Of a stretch of 64,000 bases of DNA, positions 1 to 11,401 are shown one piece after another. Under the pieces are notes generated by a model that saw only the letters and a list, made by a program, of their open reading frames with translations, had not been told where the DNA came from and did not search any database. This stretch comes from Sarocladium kiliense (taxonomy: Eukaryota; Ascomycota; Sordariomycetes; Hypocreales; Sarocladiaceae). Location of the stretch: NCBI GenBank assembly GCA_030734395.1, contig JAUZTG010000016.1, positions 186,001 through 250,000 on the forward strand, given 5' to 3'. The translations under genes and the position numbers were made by a program. The stretch's first letter is position 1; every line of letters begins with the position of its first letter.

Positions 1-827
1 AGCTTGCTCTTCTTGCCGTAGTCGACGGACAGGCGCTCCATAAGGAGAGCACCGAAACCAGAGCCGGTACCACCACCGAAAGAGTGGAAGACGAGGAAGC
101 CCTGGAGACCAACGCAGTTGTCGGCAACACGGCGGATCTTGTCAAGGACGCCCTCGATGAGCTCCTTGCCAATGGTGTAGTGACCACGGGCGTAGTTGTT
201 GGAGGCATCCTCCTTGCCAGTGATCATGAGCTCGGGGTGGAAAAGGTTGCGGTAGGTACCGGTGCGGACCTCATCGACGACGTTGGGCTCGAGATCGCAG
301 TAGATGGTACGAGGGACGTACTTGCCCTGGCCTGCAGGTGTATCATGGTTAGAAAGCCGAGCCCAGCTACATTTCATGCGGGATATGGCGTAAATGGCGT
401 ACCAGTCTCGGAGAAGAAAGTGCTGAAACCCTGATCGGCGGGTTGAGCCTTGCGCTCCTCAGTAAGGTAACCATCGGGCTGTTGTTTTTAAACGGGTCAG
501 TGAATTGTTGCTGGGTCGTGATTGCTGAGAGAGGCTGCGCGGGTTTACCTGGATACCGTGCTCGAGGCAGTAAAGCTAAACAACAGAGGTCAGCAAGGAC
601 ACGACGCATTTTACATGATAATATTGACTTACCTCCCAGCAGGAGTTGGCAATCTGGCAACCGGCCTGGCCGACTATGTTTTCGTGACGTTAGCCATGTG
701 TGTCGAGGTTGACGGCGTTTGCACCGGTGCGAAGGTTGCGGTGAAGGGACGCGTGCTGGGTGCGTGCGTGAGGGAGGGGCAGCCAGGGGCAACAAAACAT
801 ACCGTTGACGCTGATGATCTCACGCAT
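1..827 (-). CDS. TUB1: alpha-tubulin, N-terminal part (runs off the left edge)
   Basis: Alpha-tubulin, the GTP-binding subunit that polymerises with beta-tubulin into microtubules. Five exons are visible (803-827, 633-673, 549-575, 403-478, 1-331) and all phases agree, giving about 166 residues. The protein starts MREIISVNVGQAGCQIANSC and contains the nucleotide-binding glycine loop GGGTGSG. The preceding residues LQGFLVFHSF are the alpha form; beta-tubulin has LQGFQLTHSL there. The first four exons are very short and the introns cluster at the 5' end, as is usual for fungal tubulin genes. The C-terminal two thirds lie outside the window. The start is fixed by the universally conserved MREI tubulin N-terminus. 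Confidence 0.96.
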
Positions 828-1741
828 GTTGACGAAGTTTGTAGGGGGTATCGAGGGAAAAGGAACAGAGAATGACGAAGCAAGAAGCCAAACAGTCGGA
901 GTCGACGAGATGCAGGCTGTACCCTTTTTTTGCTGGGGGGGAGAAGGAAGAAATTCGGGAGCGAGAGGAGGTGACGGGGGTGGCAGTGGTGATGGGAGGT
1001 TCGCGGTGGTAGGGTAGGTGGGGGAAATTGGGAGCGCGGGACCGGGGAGGTGATTGGTGCGTGGGAGTTTGCAGTGGTGTTGCTCGCGGTGAGGTGGTGG
1101 ACACTGATGAGGCGAGTGGATGGTGTCCAGCAGCCGAACGACGCTATCAGGACCGCGTTTGTTGTTGACTTCTGGGGATGTAATTACGCTACAGAACGAA
1201 GCAGGCACCAGTGAAACCGATGTCTTCTCTCGTAAACAATTGCTTTCAGTGCCTCAGCGCTCCGATGGCGCCTACCTACCTCAGAATATGCTCGATGGCC
1301 CTGTAACAGGGTTGCCTCCTGGAACGACAGGGCTATTGCTGCTGCCTCACCGCCAGACCACGACCAACGTTATCTTATCTCCGTGCCTGGTGGTCCCGTA
1401 AGGTATCTTCGTCCAGCCTCAGGACGCACCTCTGCCACAGTGCTGCTATTCATCGGATCGGCATATACACTAGGCTCCTTTGGATCAGGTGTCTCAGTCC
1501 AAAAACCCAGTCTGGGTATCACCCACTGTCTCCTCAGCCAATTCGTATATGCGTCCTGCTGGTGCTGCGCAAGGGGATCTTCTAGTGCTCAGTGGTCGAA
1601 TAGTGACTAATTATTTGGACGGGGCGGCCCGAAAGGATATGAACTACGAAGCCAGCGTGAGCTTGCTGTTGCACTTCGAAGTTTCTCGCCAAATACTGTG
1701 CACTGGCAAACGCTGTCTCCCGAGAGCCCTATATCAACGTG
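828..1741. other. intergenic, 5' region of the tubulin gene
   Basis: No supportable gene. The stretch about 900-1020 is purine-rich on the plus strand, i.e. a pyrimidine-rich leader on the tubulin-coding strand, as often seen before highly expressed fungal genes. Short ORFs here show no recognisable motif. Confidence 0.5.
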
Positions 1742-2849
1742 ATGGAGGCAGACAATGAAGAGCTGGCGGAACCAGCTCCAGCATGGGCAATGCTGGAGTT
1801 CACCTTCAGTATCTATGACAACAATGCGACAATGATTGCCCTGTGCAACGGTCGTCAGATACTTATTCACCTTGTCGCCAAAACTTCTCTGAATCGCCAT
1901 CCATCACAGGAAAGTATCTCTTCTTTCTCAAGGTTGCAGATGAATTCGAGCTGGAGGGTTATACAGTTGAAGACTTCTACGATTGGATCGCAGAGCCACT
2001 CCTCCCCACCTTTCGCCAATTGGATACTCTGACAAGCGTGTCTGATACTCTAGAGGCGCTTCTGTATCCCGAGACGTACCACTTCACCTTATGCGCGAAA
2101 GGAGACTCTCTGGTGGCGGTTCCGCAATATGGCGAAACCCAGAATCCCCTCTTTGGCATAATTCTTGACGATGAGATTTGCTCCCTTTGGCCTCCCTACA
2201 GACCACCTGAGGTCCAGCCAGTACAGGACAGCAACCGTCTTGGTCCACCATCCCCAATACCATCGAAAGTCCTCCTGACCAATAGGACAGCAGCGTTCCT
2301 AAAGATGATGCACCCTGGAGATCAAGAAACCTGCTGGCGGAACTTGACATCTATAGAAAGATTCGTGATGCACCGCTCAGTGATACGCTTCGGATCTCAC
2401 GTCTGCTGGGTCTGGTACGCGGCGACGATGGCTGCGTATGTGGACTTCTCCTTACCTACATCGACTGCCAGCGCAGAACGTTATTCTGCGCGGCCAAGCC
2501 AGACTCAGATGTCTCTGTTTGGCAAAAGTGGATGGAGTAGATCGACAGTATCGTCACCGAGCTGCATGAAAACGGGATTGCTTGGGGTGACGCGAAGCCG
2601 GACAACGTTCTCATTGACCGGAACAACGATGCCTGGCTTGTTGATTTTGGTGGCTCGTATACAGAGGTATGGCTGCCTAAGGAGCAGGCGGGGAGTGCGG
2701 AAGGTGACCTGGTGGGACTGGGAAAGATTAGGGAGTTTTGGCGGCACAGCTTCCGCCTGGACAGAGGGCCGGAGGAGATCATGAGGGATGAACCGGTTCA
2801 AAGTCGGTCACGGCGTCAGCTGGCCTTTTTCATTGCGCAAGTCTGGTAA
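1742..2849 (+). pseudogene. broken protein-kinase-like gene
   Basis: Remnant of a fungal-specific kinase-like family. The 5' part starts MEADNEELAE and probably has a 59-nt intron with a weak GTCGTC donor ending in CACAG near 1910. The next block reads KYLFFLKVADEFELEG and continues in one frame to about 2330 (AFLKMMHPGDQ). The continuation ELDIYRKIRDAP then lies in a different frame, so a 1-nt type frameshift sits near 2320-2340. In that second frame an in-frame TAG at 2538-2540 interrupts the protein. Beyond it comes a clear catalytic-loop-like segment, GIAWGDAKPDNVLID, followed by LVDFGGS, which corresponds to the HxD..KxxN and DFG motifs. The last frame ends at 2849. Two independent lesions argue for a pseudogene rather than a missed intron; a sequencing error could explain one lesion but less easily both. 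Confidence 0.75.
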
Positions 2850-3383
2850 TCCTGTGTTCGTGTAGCTATAGGCATGCTGGAGGTACCGATTCTACCTCAC
2901 AGCGTAAGGTGGGTCCTGGAGGGGCACCTCAGCACTGACCGAGAACTGTTGTCTTCTCCATGCATTCTCCCCTACGCCTCAGGATACAAAGGCGTGATTC
3001 ATTAGATTGCGCTCTACGTCAGGCTTCATTGAACTCGGGTCGCAAATCGGATGAGACTACTCAAGGTCGCCGGTTCATTATCTGACGGGCAACTCGTACC
3101 AAAAGCCACCCATCATCGGTACACATTTCGGCAACCCACTCGTTCATTCGCTTGAGCTGTCACCTTCCCGACTGCCGGCACCAGCTCAAGCAGTGCAGGA
3201 CCCTGGTTGACCACCTCCGACGCCTCGCGACAGGGGACCCTCGTTCTGTTGGGGGCCACTGCGCTTTCTCTGGCCAGTCAGGGGTCGGAGCGTTGCCTCC
3301 CACATCAACGTCACGTTGGACGAGGCTGACCTCTCATCCACGCCCATCAGGCACCAACTAGCACACACCCACATCGGCGCGCC
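2850..3383. other. intergenic
   Basis: Between the kinase remnant and the downstream membrane-protein gene. No gene, RNA or repeat recognised; presumably holds the promoter of the plus-strand gene that begins at 3384. Confidence 0.4.
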
Positions 3384-4178
3384 ATGTTGACCTTCATCTT
3401 GCTGGCGACTACCTTCGCCTCTCTCGTCGCAGCTAATACCGAGAAAGTCATCTTTCTCGGACCTGCTGCAGGGCCAATTCCGCTCACCAAACCGACTCTT
3501 TCTGACCTGAATCTTCCCACTCTATCCCCAGAAGCAAACTCAATACGTACAAATCTCAGCCGCGTCTTCCCGAACGATGCTGTAGTAGGCCAGGAGAAAG
3601 GCCAGTCGACATGGCTCCTACTTGACAATCTTGCTGAGGGCCAGAGATATGAGTTCCGAGTCTGTTGGGCTGCTACTGTGAGTATCTCAAATCTTTGTAT
3701 CATTCGCAGTGCACAACATGCTCACACGTGCCAGGAACCCACTGCCTTCTCCATGGAGGTGTATGAACTAAGTCAGGTTTGGGAGACACCAGGGCTCATG
3801 GTGTCGTTGGCAAACTATGCGTACGCCCGACTACCCGAGCCGGATTTCCAACCTCAGGAAGAAGATAGCAAAGGACAAAGCTCGGAGAGGAGCGACCAAC
3901 CCCAGGAACGCACAGCATCAGTCTTACTGCTGCATATACAAGCCGCTGCTGACTACTTCAGTCACCATGCGAGCCTCATGAAGGACCCCCCGCCCGTCCT
4001 CACCGACCTCATCCTTGATCCGTATCTCTTCAATTTGCTGCCTCGCTCCCTTCTACCTACTGTTGGCTACATCACGGTTGTTGCTATCGTCACATGGTTC
4101 GTCGCTCGCTGGGTGACAGCAGCATTGTCGGCGATTGCAACAGAGCCAATGCACCCCGAGCCCAAGAAGACCAAGTGA
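3384..4178 (+). CDS. Pga1-like ER membrane protein (GPI mannosyltransferase II co-factor candidate)
   Basis: Two exons (3384-3677 and 3735-4178) give 245 residues. Residues 1-17 form a signal peptide (MLTFILLATTFASLVAA). They are followed by NTEKVIFLGP and, across the splice, RVCWAATEPTAF, an arrangement I associate with the fungal Pga1 family (GPI mannosyltransferase II co-activator, partner of Gpi18). One hydrophobic segment near the C-terminus (TVGYITVVAIVTWFV) is followed by a short basic tail ending PKKTK, consistent with a type I ER protein with a lumenal body. The 57-nt intron is a multiple of three without a stop, so an unspliced message would still read through; the splice restores CWAAT-EPTAF. 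Family assignment is from recalled motifs, not a search. Confidence 0.7.
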   Translation: MLTFILLATTFASLVAANTEKVIFLGPAAGPIPLTKPTLSDLNLPTLSPEANSIRTNLSRVFPNDAVVGQEKGQSTWLLLDNLAEGQRYEFRVCWAATVSISNLCIIRSAQHAHTCQEPTAFSMEVYELSQVWETPGLMVSLANYAYARLPEPDFQPQEEDSKGQSSERSDQPQERTASVLLLHIQAAADYFSHHASLMKDPPPVLTDLILDPYLFNLLPRSLLPTVGYITVVAIVTWFVARWVTAALSAIATEPMHPEPKKTK

Positions 4179-4484
4179 TTTCGACCAGGGATTGATGGCC
4201 TGCGTTAGAACTCCATACATGCATTTCGCTATCTACAAATGTTTCCGCCCTCCAAACCCACACCAGTGCGGACCTTCCTCACCCTCATGTTGCCGTGTCT
4301 GGACAAAGATCGTGCGAAACAGAAACCAATCAGTCCCATGCAGACGCTCACCACGGCAGCCGTGCCGTGACACCAATCAACATTTCTCCATGGAACTGCG
4401 CTGCACAATATTTTGAGCACTCGCATAGCTGCTTAGTGCGAACCGACACAAGAAATCTCATCGCATGGTATCGCTCGCCTGTGT
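4179..4484. other. shared 3' region of two convergent genes
   Basis: Only the 3' untranslated ends of the Pga1-like gene and the convergent WW-domain gene are expected here; nothing else seen. Confidence 0.4.
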
Positions 4485-5803
4485 TCAGTATCCTCCGCCG
4501 TATCCTCCTGGCTGACCACCGCCATAGCTGGGTTGGCCACCATACGGTGGATGTCCGCCTTGGCCGCCCTGGTATGGCTGTCCGTACCCCCCTTGCCCAG
4601 GCGGCGGCGGATACTGGCCTGGTGCAGGCTGTCCTCCATACGGCGCCTGTTGGCTTGGGTAGCCACCACCGTGGGCATAACCTCCATGCGGTGACTGACC
4701 ATGTGGCGGACCGCCAGGCGGCGGGGGTGGATAAGAGTGCCCCGAGGGCGATCCGTATGCGTTGTGATCGGGCATGCCACTCGAACCTCCTGTGGTCATG
4801 GGTGCGCCACCACCGCCGTGCTGGCCATAGCTGGTCCCCTGCTCTTGGCGGCCACTGTGCTGGCTGTAACTTGACGAGTGGCCTTGTTGGTCATATGAGG
4901 TCGGCCCGGAGCTGCTTCCCGGAGGGTTGTACGTTGGCGCCTGACCGGCGTAGCCTCCACCTGGCGATCCCGAGTTTGAGTAGCCGTAATTCTGTCCCTG
5001 CAATGGCAAATGTCAGCAACAATTCTGCTACGTTGAGCGGGTTTGAAGACTCTTACTCCTTCGTTCCCGTGCTTTCCTCCGAACATACTCGCGACGCCAC
5101 CCATCAGTGACCCAGCCAGCCCGTGGTTCTGTTGGTGGCCAGTTGACTGGCCGCCGTGGTAATTCTGAGGCTGCTCCGGTTTTTCGGAGGGAGAGAGAAG
5201 GTTTGATGCGAGCTTGCCGACAAGCTTGCCTCCCATACCGCTACCGCCGCCATGGCTGCTGTTGCTGTGGCCACCACCGAGGAACTGGTTCGCGAGACCG
5301 CTCAGGGCATTCGAATTGCCGCCGCTATTGCCCTTGCCACCGAGAAGCGCATTGAGTGCCATGGTCTATAAACATTGCCGAGGAGTCAGTCCACGAAGTC
5401 CTCGCTGGTTGCGACAAATGATCGAGTTCATGGTGAAACTTACCCCCATACCCCTATCACCCGTCGGCCCGTCTGGTCCTCCCCTCGTCCCATCACCCAT
5501 GATAGGCTCCATAGTCCCATCAGGATGCTTCACCGTCTGCGACCCATCCGGATGCGTGATCAGCTCCCCAGTGCCGTTCTGTCCCGGCCTACTTCCCGGT
5601 GGCGCGTACGGATCCCCATTGTTCGCAGGCGTGTTCCCGGTCTGCACCGGCTGCGTAGGCACCTCCCACTGAGAAACTCCCGTAGCGAGCTGGACGAAGT
5701 AGTACTTGCGGCTTGCACCGTCCCATTGCGCAATCCAACCGGCGGGGAGGGACGGCGGCGCGTAGGTTGGCCCTTCGGTGCTGGGGGAGGCGGGGCCTGC
5801 CAT
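4485..5803 (-). CDS. WW-domain protein with Gly/Pro/Tyr/Gln-rich tail
   Basis: Three exons (5444-5803, 5057-5365, 4485-4997), all joined in phase 0, give 393 residues. A single WW domain sits at about residues 18-50 (LPAGWIAQWDGASRKYYF, second Trp at 46; 23-residue Trp-Trp spacing), a module that binds proline-rich ligands. The middle part is Gly/Ser/Asn-rich (NALLGGKGNSGG, FLGGG). The last 170 residues are repetitive and low-complexity, with many PPPPPGGPP, YGGQP and GGYG units, ending PGGYGGGY. Such a tail is typical of self-associating or condensate-forming proteins. Close homologues are common in filamentous ascomycetes but I know of no assigned function. The start is the first ATG of an uninterrupted first exon; donors are GTAAGT and GTAAGA. 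Confidence 0.85.
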
Positions 5804-7523
5804 AGCGGCCGGAGGAGGGGTTGTAGTGTTATATGTAGGTGGTACTACTTGTCGGGTCGTGGTGATGTGTAGAGAGTTTTTGGAGAGTTTCGGTCGAGGA
5901 GATCGAGGGGATCGAGTCGCTGGGGTGAGAGGACCGTGGGGAGGGAAGAGGAAGGCGAGGATGGGTAATTGGGAAGAGGCGGCGGGCGATGTTTAGTAGC
6001 GTGGTGGTGTCTGTAGCTGGTAGTGTGATGTTACCGCCTTGAGGAAAGGTGGGATGTGTCCCTGCAGTGGTTGGCGTAGTGGACTGTGGCGCGGGGCGGT
6101 TAGCTCTCAGGGACGGATGATACCACAAGATGACGGTCCCGGAGCTGCAGGAAGAGACGAGAAGACTTTTGCTTACTTTATGCGCTATGGAGTCAGGGCG
6201 ACAATCGAATATAGAGCTTTCACTCATGATCATTGTATGTATGGAGTTGATGGCAGATCTATCGAGTCTTCGCATTCCAACCGTCCCGTGCCCGGAAACG
6301 GAGAACGCCCCAATCTGCCACACCAGAGGCAGCCCATCACTGAGGGAGCGCCACCGCGATTCGGTGATTCTGCACCGCCACGTATCCCAACGACTTTCTT
6401 CAAATGACCACCACTGTCACTACTCTATTCTGAAGGGGAATCCGTCATGCAATGCTATTCGAGGTTTCCGAGTACTGAGTATCCTTTATTCTGCATTTAT
6501 GAGGGTATTGAGTAGGATGTATCGACGTGAGGCAGCTTATCGGCCTGTCTAAGCCACCCAGAAGCTGAAAACTATCGCGGTTCGGCTGAGTGCCGAGTAT
6601 CCGAGCCAGAAACGGATCTTTGGTGTCTCTAGCATGCTATATGTGGCTGACGTTGAAGACAACATGGCTGATCGCGAAACTCGAAGAAAGTAGCCTAGAC
6701 CTGCTTTGTAGAGGTGAATGAGAAGTGAACACTCATGAGTTCGTTGGTCGATGCTGGTGGAGGAGAGATGCTGACTAACATGCCAAAGCCGGCTCTTTGT
6801 TGAGGACGACACTGGTGGCTTGACGTGGACCTCTGAACGTCAAAGCTATTGTGTGTCGGTTCTATGGCAAGCATCATCCGAATATATCCAGACTTGTACA
6901 ACCTGGAATTTGAGAAGATCATGGATCCGTCCTGGTCATTGCGTTCAGCATGTCGCGTCAAATTCTGCTTCCACAGCAAGCAACGAGGCAGAGAGGCACG
7001 AGACACTGAGCAGCCTCAGATGACCAGACAAGACAGGCGTCTGCCTCATATTCATACAAACATGGTTCAAGAAGAGACATCGAACCTCAAAGGGGAATTT
7101 GAGAATCCTCAATCCCTAGAACAGGCGTCGCACTTCCACGTTACACGTCACATTTCACAAAATCGCAAATCAGACACCAGGACCATTTAGAAACCATGTT
7201 TCTTTTCATTCTCGGTAATGAGGTATGCATTTCAATCGTAAACGAGCGTTTTCATCCGTCACACAGTGACAAAGATGTGTTGATGTATCTTCGGCCATCA
7301 TCTCTCTCTCCTCCCTTGTCTCTCGTCATTCTATGTGTAAGTAACAGTTTCTCTCCCACTGGGAGTAGAAAAAAAAAAGGAAAGTAAAAGAATATGTACT
7401 CGAAATCTTGTGGTTGTTCTACCACCAAACTCTTCAGCCAGAAAACACACCAAGAGCAGATATTGAGATCCAAAGCTCGACTCCTTTTCATGTGTTCCCT
7501 TCCTTCATGAGTCTCGTCCTGGC
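5804..7523. other. intergenic
   Basis: About 1.7 kb between two minus-strand genes. Several short ORFs exist (the longest about 140 codons near 6130-6552, plus) but none carries a recognisable motif or sensible splice pattern. The part next to 7523 is probably the 3' UTR of the LPMO gene. Confidence 0.4.
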
Positions 7524-8744
7524 TTAGAAGCGCAGGGAGCGAGCGAACCTGACAGCCCTGTCGCGACGAGACTTGGCCAGGGCGAAGTTGGGGCCCATGC
7601 CCTCCTTGCAGGTCGTGCCCGGGGCCATGGGGATCAGGGCAGACCACTGACCGCTGGCACATCGCTGGAATTGGACACCGTCGTTGACGCAGTTCCACTC
7701 GCCTTCCTTGGTGCAGGCTTGGCCTTGGGGCTGGACACCTGCGCTGCTACCGCCGCCGTTGCCGGGGGTGGGAGCAGGAGCGGCAGGAGACTCCTCAGTG
7801 GCTGGGGGCTGCTCGACCGGAGGCTGCTCGGGAGTACCTGTAGTCTCGGCTGGGGGAGAGACGATTGGGTTGGTCATTGTGAGCATGGTAGTGGGAGCGG
7901 AGGAAGCAGAGTCGTCACTGGCTGCGGGAGCGGTGATGAAGACGCCGCCGGGGGCGGTTGCGGAAGGCTTTTCGGTTGAGGAGGAAGTGGTGGACTCAGC
8001 GGGAGAAGAGCTGGCACTTTCAGATGTGGCGTTGCCTCCCTCATCACCGCCACCAGAGCCGCCACCGGAGCCACCAGCGCATTTTCCAGTAGGAGGAGCA
8101 GTGCCCTGGGAGTCTTTGGTGACATCTGGGCCTGGGTCGGGGAATTCGAGATCCTTGCCCTCGAGGGTACCACAGCCATTGCCAACGTTGGCGACGAACA
8201 TGGCCGGGCGAGACTTGAATGACTCGGAGGCAGCACGCTTGCTCTTACCACCACCGATGGTGACAGACGCGCAGTTTTGGTACATCTCGCGGTTGCCGAC
8301 CTTGTTGAACCAGCTCCAGGAGAAGACGGCCTCACCGGAGGGAGCATCAGAGGGGACGGCGAAGTCGAAGGAGGACTCGCCTGCGAGAGGGCAGTTTCCG
8401 ACGTAGGAGTGGATGACAGTCCAGGTCTTGCCCTTGTCGTAGGACAGAGAGGCCTGGCATGAGCCGCCGTTGTGGTTGGCACCGCCGGTGATGGTCATCT
8501 TGTAGGATTGGCCAGGGGTGTAGGTTGCAACGGAAGCTCCAGCGTCAGTGCCGAGGTCGGAGAGATAACCCTTGCAGGGGAAGTTGGAGCCATCGGCCTC
8601 CAGGGGAGAGGTCATGGAGTAGTCCTGCTGGGTAGCGAATTTGTTGGCCTTGGAGCGGAAGGGAGCGGGCTCGATCATCTCCATGTGGGCAGATGCGAGG
8701 GTGGCACCGAGGCCAAGAACGGAGAGAATAGCAGAGTGCTTCAT
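7524..8744 (-). CDS. AA11-family lytic polysaccharide monooxygenase with C-terminal X278-like domain
   Basis: Single-exon gene, 406 residues, secreted. The signal peptide is residues 1-19; cleavage after ASA exposes His20, the N-terminal histidine of the copper histidine brace. The second brace histidine is His91 in GGANHNGGSC, and the axial tyrosine is Tyr155 in REMYQNCA. The segment DYSMTSPLEADGSNFPCKGY is characteristic of AA11 enzymes, which oxidatively cleave chitin. After the roughly 200-residue catalytic domain comes a Gly-rich then Ser/Thr/Pro-rich linker (about residues 225-345). A Cys-containing C-terminal module follows (ACTKEGEWNCVNDGVQFQRC...), like the X278 chitin-binding module often attached to AA11, ending in a basic tail. 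Likely role: remodelling or degradation of fungal or arthropod chitin outside the cell. Substrate is inferred from the family. Confidence 0.92.
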   Translation of the reverse strand: MKHSAILSVLGLGATLASAHMEMIEPAPFRSKANKFATQQDYSMTSPLEADGSNFPCKGYLSDLGTDAGASVATYTPGQSYKMTITGGANHNGGSCQASLSYDKGKTWTVIHSYVGNCPLAGESSFDFAVPSDAPSGEAVFSWSWFNKVGNREMYQNCASVTIGGGKSKRAASESFKSRPAMFVANVGNGCGTLEGKDLEFPDPGPDVTKDSQGTAPPTGKCAGGSGGGSGGGDEGGNATSESASSSPAESTTSSSTEKPSATAPGGVFITAPAASDDSASSAPTTMLTMTNPIVSPPAETTGTPEQPPVEQPPATEESPAAPAPTPGNGGGSSAGVQPQGQACTKEGEWNCVNDGVQFQRCASGQWSALIPMAPGTTCKEGMGPNFALAKSRRDRAVRFARSLRF

Positions 8745-11401
8745 GGTGAAAGATGCGTTGATGATATCTCAGATCTTGCTGAGAAAGTTGGATGGTTTCT
8801 GGATGCTGGAAAGAGGGAAAGTTGGGAATTTATCCTGTGGAGGAAATCTCTGAAGAGGGTAAACAACGAAGAAGAGATCGTTGATTGAAAGAAAAGAAGC
8901 AGAATAACAGACGGACCGGGCCGTTTGTTCAGACTGATGAAACTTTGCGAGATACAAGTGCTGGCAGTTGTTGAGAAGGACCGGCAGGTGTGAGTCTTTG
9001 TGTGGACTGTATTCCAGCCACTTCCTTCAAAGGAATGTGTTTGTACGTCAGGTGTTGTAAGAAAAGAAGAAGAAAATGTGACAAAGGCCCAGCCTTTTCT
9101 CTTTGTAGAAAGTACAAGGAGAAGAAAGAAAAGGAGAGAATGAGATGTTGGTGATGGGTGAGGAGGGAGAGGAAGTGGAATGTTGAAGGTGGATGGCCAG
9201 CCATCTTTGTACTCGCAGAGTTGTGGGTGGTGGTACGGCGTCACGCCTACGACACGTTACCTACAGTCACTAACTACACTACAGTGTGTTGCTACATTAC
9301 AAGAATAGACAAGACAAGGCATTTGTTGCGGTGGGTATGGGCAAACAGTGACGCAGCGCAGGGATGGGATGGGAGGGAGAGTCAGGCTGAACATGGTCAA
9401 ACAGCGCTACCGGCTGGGTTAGCCACCTCCTGAGCCGAAGGTCCAGCATGAACGCACCCTGCTGTGGCTCCCCCCTCGGCTAGCTTTACGCGCAAGAAAA
9501 AAAAAAAGACTCGAGCCTTGTGAAACCCCTGGCGATCGACGCATGGGTCTATGCCGGGGGAACAGTTCTTGGCCAACATCCCGCTGTAGAAAGAAGCAAA
9601 CGGAGGGGTTGCACGCATGTGAAAGGGAAGAACCAATGAGTCGTGGTCTGTGAGCGAGTCGCGAAACGCGCAGGATGTGGGGAAGAGGGTCTGGATACCA
9701 GTTGCTCTGTAATCATGCGGCTAGGGACTTTGGACGGGGGACTTGTCCAATGCTTTTAGAAGGTAACCTGCCTGTTGCAGGGAAGACCCAGTGCAAATCC
9801 TCTTACTCGGTACTGCGACCCTGTGAGAGAGTCAGTAGTGCGGATCCAGTGCCGCCAGGACTCTCCTCGGTGTGTGTGTGGTGCTGTGGTTCCCCCCTGA
9901 CTTGTGCCTGTTGAGCGGCTGCTGTGGTGGCTCCTCGACCAATCATCCCGCCCCTCGCCCCTGGAGCCCGAAACAGCCGCCCACTGAATTTTCTTGCTTT
10001 GCTCTCCACCTAGCATGGAGCCAGGAGGCGATCAACTGGGTAACAAGCAAAGCCACAGGCGGGAATGGCATGCGCTACGGCTCCGGTATGACGCTCCGGT
10101 GCAGCCTATACTTTGGATGGCTGGGTGGGCATCTGCAGGTACGCGCACCGCACGGCAACGTCTGATAGGTAGAAGCTTTCCATCTTGAAACATGCTGTAG
10201 TCACTTCTCATCGTCTAGCCTCTGCCAGACTTTGTCACTTCTTCCGAGCAAAGACCCAACTGCACCCAAAGATCAAGCACAAGAGGAGCAAGAGTGAACA
10301 AATTTTTTCCCCCTCCGTCCATGAGAGTCATGCATACGCGCATCACTTAACCACTCACCAAGACGTTTCGTTTCACCATCGCCGCCACTTCGCGAATTCG
10401 ATTCCCTCACACCACCTCCTGAGGCCGCTGAGCCATTTGTTGACTCAAGAATAGCAAAAGAAAACGAAAAGCACGCTCCGAGGAATATGCCAGCTTGATA
10501 TGACACGTGACAAAAGCACCGATTGACTGTCATGTTCAGCGCCACCATTCCTTCTCAAACAACCGAAGTACATGTACGCGCAAGCTTCAGTTCCTCGAGA
10601 CGAGCATCAACCCTGCCCTTTACGCATAATTTTTTCTTCGGAGGCCTCGAGGCTGTGCCTAGGTCACCTGAAGTCATTAAGATCGCATACCAGATCCTAC
10701 ACACTGACCACGTCATCCTTCCTTGACAGATCCCCCTCTCCCTTTCGAAGGGACCGAGTCTGAACAACGTCGATCCCCCAAGCAGTAATAACTCAAGCAC
10801 TCTGTAGCTCGTAGCGTCCTCCCCGGACATTGCCGTCCATCCGTCCATCCGTCCATAAACACCTTCCCGTTGAAACAGCGGGACCGTGCACTTATACCTG
10901 GAGTGTTACGTACCATCCTGAGGCTTGACAGGGTCGTAGTATCTGATAGGCAGCCCTCGTCCCATGTTTGAAACAGCATGTCTTGACGCACATTTCGATC
11001 ACCTGCAGTAGACTACTTTCAGATCCTGTCAATGCGACAAGGTCCTTTTGAGATTGGAAAGTGTTACTTGTTGTTTGTATATGAGCCCTGGGTTCGTGTC
11101 ACGTCTCAAGGGCACCTCTGCCTGGTGTGAATTGTAGGTGCATGATTTACCGAAACGTAGTGTTTGGCGACGTCAGGCCTTCGTCTTGCGCCAAGCGGGC
11201 ATCCATCCGAACGTGTCTGTAGCTTGGCGATTGAAGTCATGAGCCGATGGCATCGTTGTCTCAGATCGAAGCCGTCATCACAATAAGCTCTACATTCCAG
11301 TCACGCTTTCACGTTGGTATGCCGAGATGGCTGGGCAAAAGCTTGACTTCAGCTAACCACGCCGTCTATTGTTCACTAATGTACAAAACACGCTTTTCGG
11401 T
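8745..11401. other. long intergenic region
   Basis: About 2.65 kb without a supportable gene. The part near 8745-9200 is the LPMO promoter/leader and is purine-rich on the plus strand (pyrimidine-rich on the coding strand). An 8-bp tandem repeat lies near 10836-10859. ORFs of 60-100 codons are scattered in several frames without motifs. Nothing resembling tRNA, 5S rRNA or transposon protein was seen. Confidence 0.4.

Noticed and set aside
2300..2545. possible introns rescuing the kinase-like gene
   Set aside because: The sequence on both sides of the frameshift and stop is continuous conserved kinase-type protein, leaving no room for an intron.
7684..8406. 240-codon plus-strand open frame
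   Set aside because: Antisense to the LPMO gene; composition is the complement of its Ser/Pro/Gly codons.
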